From AC-32 sp035455605 (GTDB taxonomy: Bacteria; Actinomycetota; Thermoleophilia; Gaiellales; Gaiellaceae): DNA of 8,224 bases. The stretch is from NCBI GenBank assembly GCA_035455605.1, contig DATIER010000269.1, forward strand, positions 1 to 8,224. Direction: 5' to 3'. The translations under genes and the position numbers were made by a program. Below, in pieces: positions 1 to 5,119 of the stretch. The notes beneath the pieces were generated by a model that saw nothing but the letters and a program-made list of their open reading frames with translations, had not been told where the DNA came from and did no database searches. Every line of letters begins with the position of its first letter. Position 1 is the stretch's first letter.

Positions 1-301
1 GGGCCTCTTCGCCCCGCCGTTGCTCGCCGCGACGGCGGTCGGAGCCGCGATCGGCGCCGGACTCGGCGAGCTCGCCCATCACGAGGTCAAGAGCAAGCTC
101 GAGCAGCAGGCGTTCGAGACGATCCCCTACGGGGGCGCCGCGCTGATCGTCGCCTACCCGCGCTCCTCCGGGGACGAGGTCGACAAGGCCGTCACGCGCT
201 CGCTCAAGAAGGCCGTCGGCGAGGCGGAGGGCAGGAGGGTCGCCGCGCTCAAGAAGGCGCTCGCCGAGGCGCAGGAAACGATGAAGCAGCCGGCGTCCTA
301 G
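1..301 (+). CDS. DUF1269-family membrane protein, C-terminal part (5' end outside window)
   Basis: The reading frame is open from base 2 to the TAG at 299-301 and has no credible start in the window; the in-frame TTG at 20 lies inside a hydrophobic segment, so the gene almost certainly begins upstream. The visible 99 residues start with a Gly/Ala-rich membrane segment (GLFAPPLLAATAVGAAIGAG), then a charged stretch (HHEVKSKLEQQ), a short beta-like segment (GGAALIVAYP), and a Lys/Glu/Ala-rich helix to the end. This order of glycine-zipper hairpin, amphipathic helix and 'G-ALIVAY' strand matches the C-terminal half of DUF1269 (Pfam PF06897-like) membrane proteins, whose function is not established. 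The same architecture occurs twice in the protein at 3151-4248. The gene is co-directional with the operon that follows, but the 85-nt gap holds an operator-like palindrome, so it may be a separate transcription unit. Confidence 0.75.
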   Translation, partial: GLFAPPLLAATAVGAAIGAGLGELAHHEVKSKLEQQAFETIPYGGAALIVAYPRSSGDEVDKAVTRSLKKAVGEAEGRRVAALKKALAEAQETMKQPAS

Positions 302-321
302 GCGTGGGCCGCTCGAAGGAA

Positions 322-337
322 GTTCACCTAGGTGAAC
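322..337. promoter_or_regulatory. Perfect 16-bp palindrome, probable operator of the sulfatase operon
   Basis: GTTCACCTAGGTGAAC is identical to its reverse complement. The inner 14 bases, TTCACCTAGGTGAA (323-336), recur exactly at 7856-7869 before the sulfatase-maturase gene. It sits 49 nt before the first gene of the operon. With no spacer between its arms it is a poor RNA hairpin, which favours a binding site for a dimeric repressor or activator over a terminator. I do not recognise the regulator; TetR, MarR and GntR families all use sites of this size. TTCACC could also overlap a -35 box, but I see no convincing -10. Confidence 0.65.
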
Positions 338-356
338 CGCCGGGCGATGGCGCTGT

Positions 357-372
357 CTCACCCGTTCGTGCG
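357..372. promoter_or_regulatory. Secondary dyad CTCACC-N5-GTGCG downstream of the palindrome
   Basis: CTCACC at 357-362 and GTGCG at 368-372 are conserved in sequence and spacing with 7890-7895 and 7901-7905. Each contains CAC-N6-GTG, a looser version of the palindrome's CACC/GGTG arms. In both places CACC begins exactly 34 bp after CACC of the main palindrome, while the intervening bases are mostly different. It may be a second, weaker site for the same regulator. Confidence 0.45.
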
Positions 373-386
373 CCAGCCTCGCAGCG

Positions 387-644
387 ATGAAGGGCGAGCC
401 CGTCCGAGACGCGACGTACCAGCTCGTCGTCCGCGGCGAGTTGGACGAGCGCTACGGCTACCTCTTCGAAGGGATGCAGATGGAACGCACTGACGGCAAG
501 ACAGTCCTCGAGGGCAGGGTTCGCGACCAGGCGCAGCTCTACGGCCTGATCGAGCGGATCGAGGAGCTCGGGCTCGAGCTCCTCTCGGTGCAGCAACCGA
601 CGAGGAGCCGATCCGGCTCCGAACAGGAAGGGAGTGAGAGATGA
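387..644 (+). CDS. Small conserved hypothetical protein, first gene of the operon
   Basis: This 85-aa protein has no signal peptide or membrane segment. Visible elements are a beta strand (YQLVVRG, residues 11-17), a second stretch around residues 30-45 ending in GRV, an amphipathic helix (residues 47-62, DQAQLYGLIERIEELG), a final strand (LELLSVQ) and a polar Ser/Arg/Glu-rich tail from about 71. This alternating order could form a small ferredoxin-like or ACT-like alpha/beta fold; that is inference. I have a general memory of similar short actinobacterial proteins but no known function. The ATG at 387 is the only in-frame start after the TGA at 333 but lacks a clear Shine-Dalgarno. Its stop overlaps the sulfatase 1 start (ATGA, 641-644), implying translational coupling; it could be an accessory or regulatory protein for the sulfatase. 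Confidence 0.75.
   Translation: MKGEPVRDATYQLVVRGELDERYGYLFEGMQMERTDGKTVLEGRVRDQAQLYGLIERIEELGLELLSVQQPTRSRSGSEQEGSER
625..634 (+). promoter_or_regulatory. Ribosome binding site of sulfatase 1
   Basis: AGGAAGGGAG ends 6 nt before the ATG at 641. It lies in the last codons of the small upstream gene and supports this ATG as the sulfatase start. Confidence 0.7.
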
Positions 645-2188
645 GCGCGAAGCAGCCGAACATCATCGTGTTCCTCTGGGACAACTTCGGCTATGGCGAG
701 CTGGGGTGCTACGGCGGCGGGATCCTGCGCGGAGCTCCGACGCCTCGCATCGACAAGCTCGCGGGCGACGGGCTGCGCCTGCTGAATTTCAACGTCGAGG
801 CCCAGTGCACGCCGAGCCGTTCCGCGCTCCTCACGGGCCGCCATCCGATCCGCTCGGGGACGCAGGTCGTCCCCGTGGGTGGCGGCGCCGACGGGCTCAC
901 CCGGTGGGAGCGCCCGATCTCGCAGCTCCTGTCGGAGGCCGGGTACGCGACCGGCATGTGGGGGAAGTGGCACCTCGGCAGCGACCCGGAGCAGCGCAGC
1001 CCGGTCGACTTCGGCTTCGACGAGGCGGTGTGGTGCCCGCGGACGGCCGACGAGGTCTTCTGGTCGATGCAGTCCTACTTCCCCGAGGGCGACAACTCCG
1101 TGGCGCCCTACAGCGCGGAGAAGGTCAAGCTCGAGCTGGAGCCGATCTTCTCGCGCAAGAAGGGCTCGAAGCCCGAGACGATCGCCACCTACGATGCGGA
1201 GTTCCGCGCCGGGTTCGATCGCAAGATCACCGAGTGGGCGATCGATTTCATGAAGCGCTCGAAGGAGGCCGGCAAGCCGTTCTACGCCTACCTGCCCTAC
1301 ACGCAGACGCACCTGCCGTGCATTCCCGACCCCGAGTACGTGAGCAAGACCGGGAACGGGAGCTTCGCGGACATCCTCACCCAGATGGACGACTTCACCG
1401 GTCGCATCCTGGACACGCTGGACGAGCTCGGGATCGCGGACGACACGATCGTCGTCTGGTGCTCCGACAACGGCGCGGATCCGAACTACCGGCTCCCGGC
1501 GATCGACCCCGATCCCGCCGGCGCGGTGTGGCTCGGAAACTCGGGACCGTGGCGCGGCCAGTACTTCACGACCCTCGAAGGCTCCAACCGCACCCCGTGC
1601 ATCGTCCGCTGGCCGGGCAACGTCCCGGCGGGCAAGGTGAGCAACGAGCTCGTGCACGAGGTCGACCTGTTCACGACGCTCGTCCTCGCTGGCGGCGGCA
1701 CGGTGCCCGACGACCGTCAGATCGACGGCGTCGACATGCGCCCGTTCCTGCTCGGCGACGCCGAGGAGTCGGGGCGTGACGCGCTGATCTGCATGAACGG
1801 CAACCGGCTCCAGTCGATCAAGTGGGGCCAGCAGTGGAAGGTCAACCTCTTCCACCAGGAGTCGTTCAGCGGTCCGTGGTACCCGCTCAACGAGCCGCAG
1901 GTGGTCAACCTCTTCTGGGACATGCGCGAGGAGCACCAGGCGGGCTTCCCGCACACCTGGATCGCCCATCCCGCCGCCGCCGCGGCCGGCGCGTTCCTCA
2001 AGTCGCTGGTCGTCGAGCCGCCGATCAAGCCGGGGACGCCGGATCCCTACACGCCGCCCGAGCCCGGAGAGTTCGCGCCGCAGTCGCATCTCCAGCTGGG
2101 GCCGATCGTGCACTACGTGACGTCGCTGGTCCAGACCCACGAGGAGCTGCCGGCCCCGCACGTCGGCATGGAGCACCAGTCCGGCTAG
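641..2188 (+). CDS. Sulfatase (Cys-type, formylglycine-dependent), atypical active site
   Basis: A 515-aa protein of the alkaline phosphatase/sulfatase superfamily that should hydrolyse sulfate esters after a Cys is converted to formylglycine. The signature CTPSR-x4-LTGRH begins at residue 56, so Cys56 is the formylglycine precursor (codon 806-808) and Arg60 its helper. Other motifs are WDNFGYGE (Asp14, Asn15), GKWHLG (Lys109, His111), TQTHLP (His224) and SDNG (Asp276, Asn277). The usual Asp-Asp metal pair is Asp-Asn here. The segment that normally reads G-K-G-T-T-x-E-G-G is GQYFTTLEGS, placing Tyr308 where Lys is expected. I recall related proteins sharing both features, so they may define a subfamily rather than a defect. 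There is no signal peptide, suggesting a cytoplasmic enzyme. The start is supported by an RBS and the ATGA overlap with the upstream gene. The natural substrate cannot be read from sequence. Confidence 0.93.
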   Translation: MSAKQPNIIVFLWDNFGYGELGCYGGGILRGAPTPRIDKLAGDGLRLLNFNVEAQCTPSRSALLTGRHPIRSGTQVVPVGGGADGLTRWERPISQLLSEAGYATGMWGKWHLGSDPEQRSPVDFGFDEAVWCPRTADEVFWSMQSYFPEGDNSVAPYSAEKVKLELEPIFSRKKGSKPETIATYDAEFRAGFDRKITEWAIDFMKRSKEAGKPFYAYLPYTQTHLPCIPDPEYVSKTGNGSFADILTQMDDFTGRILDTLDELGIADDTIVVWCSDNGADPNYRLPAIDPDPAGAVWLGNSGPWRGQYFTTLEGSNRTPCIVRWPGNVPAGKVSNELVHEVDLFTTLVLAGGGTVPDDRQIDGVDMRPFLLGDAEESGRDALICMNGNRLQSIKWGQQWKVNLFHQESFSGPWYPLNEPQVVNLFWDMREEHQAGFPHTWIAHPAAAAAGAFLKSLVVEPPIKPGTPDPYTPPEPGEFAPQSHLQLGPIVHYVTSLVQTHEELPAPHVGMEHQSG

Positions 2189-2227
2189 GGCGCGACTCGA
2201 GACGGATAAGAAGCCAGAGGCCCGCAG

Positions 2228-3154
2228 ATGAGCGCACAGCACCTGTTCAACGCGATCTTCAACGCCAGCCTGGCGGTGATGATCCTCGCGCTCGTCACGG
2301 GCCTCGGGCTCAGCCTGACCCTGCACCAGATCCTGGCGCCGCTGCGCAGAGTCTGGGTGCTGGTTGCCACGGTGATCGCCAACAGCGTGCTCGCCCCGCT
2401 GGTGGCGATCGGCGTCAGCCATGCATTGCCGCTCAGCACCCAATCGCGGGTGGGAGTGGAGTTGGCGGCGATGGCGGCCGCCGGCCCGGTCGGGATGAAG
2501 GCCGCAGAGCTGACGAAGCGGGCGGACATGGCGATGGCGGTGTCCTTCACGATCGTGCTCCAGGTGCTGAACATCGCGGTGGCACCGCTCTTCGCAAAGC
2601 AGATCGTCACGGGCGCAACGGTAGATCCGTGGTCCATCGTCAAGGACCTGCTGCTGCTGGTGCTCGCGCCGCTCGTGATCGGGCAGATTCTGCGGGCCCG
2701 GCATCCCGAGCACGCCGAGGGGTGGCAACCCGGCCTGGAGAAGATCTCGAACGTGGCACTCCTCGTCGCGATCGCGGTGGGGATCGCCGTGAACTGGAAG
2801 CTGCTCGTCCACGCGATCGGCTCGTGGGTCCTCGTCGCCTCCGCGGTCATCGTCGTCGTGTGCATGCTTCTGGGCTGGCTTGCGGGTCGGGTGGGCGATC
2901 CCAACTCGGCGATGACGATCTCGATGGTCTCCGGCATGCGGTTCACGCCGATCGGGCTCATCGTGATCGCAACCACCCTTCACAACGAAGGCGCCTACCT
3001 GATCCCGGCCCTCCTCTTCTCGCTGGCCGCGACGGTGATTCCGATCGTCGCCGGCCTCGAGGTCGGGCGCGCAACCGCGAAGGTCGGGAAGAAGCAAACG
3101 GCCGAGGCGCCCCCGGCCGCCGCGGCCGGGACACCGTCGGGGGCGGCGGGGTGA
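2228..3154 (+). CDS. BASS/SBF-type (bile acid:sodium symporter superfamily) transporter
   Basis: This 308-aa integral membrane protein has about eight to nine hydrophobic segments (roughly residues 10-30, 42-64, 76-90, 102-122, 138-155, 173-190, 198-219, 240-251, 257-278) and an Ala/Pro-rich soluble tail from about 291. The crossover-like segment GPVGMKAAELTKRADMAMAV (86-105) and the later SGMRFTPIG (235-243) resemble the two broken-helix regions of BASS transporters such as bacterial ASBT, where Na+ is bound. By my alignment from memory the Na+ ligands are replaced: Ser-Asn by Met90-Lys91, Glu by Val234, Gln by Arg238. The superfamily carries organic anions including bile acids and sulfated steroids, so import of the sulfatase substrate or export of a product is plausible. 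It starts 39 nt after sulfatase 1, with AGAGG 7 nt before the ATG. Its stop overlaps the next GTG (GTGA). Confidence 0.8.
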   Translation: MSAQHLFNAIFNASLAVMILALVTGLGLSLTLHQILAPLRRVWVLVATVIANSVLAPLVAIGVSHALPLSTQSRVGVELAAMAAAGPVGMKAAELTKRADMAMAVSFTIVLQVLNIAVAPLFAKQIVTGATVDPWSIVKDLLLLVLAPLVIGQILRARHPEHAEGWQPGLEKISNVALLVAIAVGIAVNWKLLVHAIGSWVLVASAVIVVVCMLLGWLAGRVGDPNSAMTISMVSGMRFTPIGLIVIATTLHNEGAYLIPALLFSLAATVIPIVAGLEVGRATAKVGKKQTAEAPPAAAAGTPSGAAG

Positions 3155-4248
3155 GCGAGCGCAACGTTGGAGTCGCGCTGCTGTGCTTCGACGGCAAGAA
3201 GGCCGCGGGCAAGGCGCGGAAGCCGCTCGAGGCCAAGCTCCAGTCGAACGGCGACCACGTGCTGCAGACGACGATTTTGCAGGTGGACGCCAAGCACAAG
3301 GCGTCCGTGCACGACTTCCGGCGGGTGGTCGCCGGAACGCTGACGGCGGCACTGACCTGGGGCCTCTTCGGGCTCGTCGCCGGCACGAACAAGGTCGAGA
3401 GCACGATCATCTGGGCCGTGATCGGCGCGCTCTGCGGCGGTGCGTACGCGTACCTGACCGAGCACGTGCTCACGAAGTCGGAGCTCGGCCGCATCGGCGA
3501 GCGGTTGGCCGCGAACTCCTCCGCCCTGGTCACGTACGCCGAGACGAGCGACCCGACGCGGCTGCTCGCGGCGAGCCACACGTACGCGCCGTCGGCCGCG
3601 AGCGTCGCCGTCATCGACGCCGACCTGAGCCCACGGGTGTTCGCCGGCGCGTCCGCTCCCGTAGAGGTGCCGCACGGGTCGTCGGCGGCTTCGCTCCCGG
3701 ACGAGACGTCGCTCCTGAGCATGCTCCTCTTCCGCTATCCCGACACCAAGACCGCGCCCCGGATCGCCGCGCAGCTGTCGAAGGCAAAGGCGTCCAGCAA
3801 CGGGGCTCCCCAGGTCGAGCTGGTGATCGAGACCGAGCAGAACGGTCGCCGGCACGTGATCGACCCGACCCGCGGCACCGCCGCCTGGGCTCGCGCCGAC
3901 GTGGTCAGCTGGGGCCTGTTCGGCCTCGTCTTCGGCGGCCTCGCCGGCGCAATCGGGGGCGGCGGGTTGCACGGCCTCGTCCACGGCGCGCTCGTCACGG
4001 GAATCGGCTGGGCCGTCTTCGGCCTCGTCGCCGGCGCGCTCTACGGCCTCTGGGCCGGCCGGTCGATCAGCGCCCGCCGGCTGAGGGGCGTCGGCCCGCT
4101 CCTGGGGCGCGGCACCTCGGCGCTGCTCGCCTGGGCCGACGGCCCTGTTCGGCAGCAGGCCCTCGACGCGCTCGGCGCACCAGAGGCTCGGCGACTCGTC
4201 CTCAGCTTCAACCCGGTCTCGGGCGGCGCCGTGCTCGAGGCCGAATGA
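3151..4248 (+). CDS. Tandemly duplicated DUF1269-like membrane protein
   Basis: I place the start at the GTG overlapping the transporter stop (GTGA, 3151-3154), giving 365 aa beginning SERNVGVALLCFD; the frame is open far upstream, but only as a shadow of other genes. Two copies of one architecture are visible. Copy 1 has a strand (VGVALLCFD, 6-14), helix, a membrane hairpin (about 59-102, WGLFGLVAG at 70-78), then a helix and strand (ELGRIGERLAANSSALVTYA, 111-130). Copy 2 has LLSMLLFRYPD (about 187-197), a helix, a Gly-rich hairpin (251-300, WGLFGLVFGG at 254-263 and WAVFGLVAG at 287-295), then LRGVGPLLGRGTSALLAWAD (311-330). This is the layout of DUF1269 proteins, one of which ends at the left edge of the window. 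Function is unknown. The hydrophilic linker at about 135-185 separates the halves. A weak G-rich Shine-Dalgarno precedes the GTG. Confidence 0.8.
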   Translation: MSERNVGVALLCFDGKKAAGKARKPLEAKLQSNGDHVLQTTILQVDAKHKASVHDFRRVVAGTLTAALTWGLFGLVAGTNKVESTIIWAVIGALCGGAYAYLTEHVLTKSELGRIGERLAANSSALVTYAETSDPTRLLAASHTYAPSAASVAVIDADLSPRVFAGASAPVEVPHGSSAASLPDETSLLSMLLFRYPDTKTAPRIAAQLSKAKASSNGAPQVELVIETEQNGRRHVIDPTRGTAAWARADVVSWGLFGLVFGGLAGAIGGGGLHGLVHGALVTGIGWAVFGLVAGALYGLWAGRSISARRLRGVGPLLGRGTSALLAWADGPVRQQALDALGAPEARRLVLSFNPVSGGAVLEAE

Positions 4249-4292
4249 GCAACCAAGACCATTCCGTTCGGACCGGAGGTGAAGACGCATGA
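4245..4292 (+). CDS. Possible 15-aa linker/leader peptide bridging two genes
   Basis: The gap between the DUF1269-like gene and the TRIC gene is exactly filled by ATG AGC ... GCA TGA, encoding MSNQDHSVRTGGEDA. Its ATG overlaps the upstream stop (ATGA 4245-4248), and its TGA overlaps the TRIC start (ATGA 4289-4292). GAGG ends 4 nt before its ATG. A ribosome could pass through by stop-start coupling, in keeping with the ATGA style of this operon. It may equally be chance, and the peptide need not have a function of its own. Confidence 0.3.
   Translation: MSNQDHSVRTGGEDA
4275..4281 (+). promoter_or_regulatory. Ribosome binding site of the TRIC channel gene
   Basis: GGAGGTG is a near-complete anti-16S match, ending 7 nt before the ATG at 4289. 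It is the best Shine-Dalgarno in the window and fixes this start. Confidence 0.75.
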
Positions 4293-5119
4293 CGGCGCTC
4301 GCCGCAGCTCTCCCCGCCGTGCACTGGGGCGGCTACTCGTGGCACGGCAACTTCACGACCGTCGACCTGATCGCCGCGTCGACGAACGCCCTGAACGGCG
4401 CCCTGCTCGCCCGCCGGCCCGACCACTACAAGCAGTTCACGATCGTCGGCATCCTGCTGATGGCGCTGCTCGGCGGCCTCGGCGGCGGGATCACGCGCGA
4501 CGTCCTGGTCGGGCAGGTGCCGTCGGCCCTCACCAACCCGGCCTACATCACGCTTGCGCTCGGATTCGGCGTCGTCGGCTACTTCCTCGCCTACGGCCCC
4601 GGCCAGCTCTTCCGCGAGGGCTTCTTCCAGTTCATGACCGCCTTCTCGCTCCCGTGGTACGCGATCGTCGGCGCGCAGAAAGGCGTGAAGGTCGGCCTGC
4701 CGGTGCTCGCCTGCCTGCTGCTGGCGCTCATCGGTCCGACCGCGGGGCGCTACTACATCGACATCACGAGCGGCAAGACGGCGAAGCAGTTCATCCGCAG
4801 CGAGTGGTTCATCGGCACCGCGCTCCTGACCGGGCTCGTCTGGATCCTCGTCGACTGGGCCGGGCTCAACACCTGGTGGGCGGCGGGGATCGCGTTCGCC
4901 GTCGGCTTCTCGTTCCGGCTCCTCGCGATGTTCTACGGGTGGGAAGAGCCGATGCCGAGTGAGCCGAAGGGGGTCGTGGTGCACAAGGACAACGTGCTGT
5001 TCGGCCGCAAGCTGAGCGGAAAGTCGCGGCGCGAGCTGGCCGACCTCGGGCTATCCGTGGACAACGGAGCAGAAGCCCCGCCGAAAGCCGCAGCGATTCC
5101 GACGGGAGGCACCTCATGA
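4289..5119 (+). CDS. TRIC-family (trimeric intracellular cation channel type, former UPF0126) membrane protein
   Basis: A 276-aa integral membrane protein. The core of about 215 residues has around seven hydrophobic segments (about 23-41, 50-67, 82-102, 112-128, 134-150, 173-190, 195-216). The glycine-rich motif GGLGGGITRDVLVG (62-75) is the hallmark of TRIC/UPF0126 channels, which are built from two pseudo-repeats and conduct monovalent cations such as K+. The matching site in the second repeat, GPTAGRYYIDI (149-159), keeps Gly-Arg and Asp but is looser. A charged cytosolic-looking tail (about 217-276, KLSGKSRRELADLGL) extends beyond the core and is unassigned. It follows the DUF1269-like gene and overlaps the large sulfatase start (ATGA 5116-5119), so it is part of the operon. 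An ion channel translated together with a sulfatase is unusual; its role in sulfate-ester use is not evident. Confidence 0.85.
   Translation: MTALAAALPAVHWGGYSWHGNFTTVDLIAASTNALNGALLARRPDHYKQFTIVGILLMALLGGLGGGITRDVLVGQVPSALTNPAYITLALGFGVVGYFLAYGPGQLFREGFFQFMTAFSLPWYAIVGAQKGVKVGLPVLACLLLALIGPTAGRYYIDITSGKTAKQFIRSEWFIGTALLTGLVWILVDWAGLNTWWAAGIAFAVGFSFRLLAMFYGWEEPMPSEPKGVVVHKDNVLFGRKLSGKSRRELADLGLSVDNGAEAPPKAAAIPTGGTS
5104..5109 (+). promoter_or_regulatory. Ribosome binding site of the large arylsulfatase
   Basis: GGGAGG ends 6 nt before the ATG at 5116, inside the last codons of the TRIC gene, and supports that start over any internal ATG. Confidence 0.7.

Noticed and set aside
322..337. Reading the palindrome as a terminator for the DUF1269 gene.
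   Set aside because: It has no loop between the arms and no U-tract, and the same sequence sits before another gene start at 7855, so an operator is the better reading.
3112..3130. Inverted repeat CCCGGCCGC-C-GCGGCCGGG near the end of the transporter gene.
   Set aside because: The arms pair perfectly, but the stretch encodes an Ala/Pro-rich tail where GCC/GCG runs readily make such palindromes, and the central loop is too short. I see no matching copy elsewhere; at most it may slow access to the following GTG.
1822..3150. Upstream extension of the DUF1269-like gene in the same frame.
   Set aside because: The frame stays open but overlaps sulfatase 1 and the transporter, and gives Arg/Ala/Gly-rich sequence. 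The GTG at 3151 with GTGA overlap fits the gene start and the family's N-terminus.
539..3352. Very long minus-strand open frame (about 937 codons) opposite sulfatase 1 and the transporter.
   Set aside because: It is antisense to clearly recognisable genes, and its product is Arg/Asp/His-rich low-complexity sequence with no domain. Long antisense frames are expected in GC-rich DNA with G/C-ending codons.
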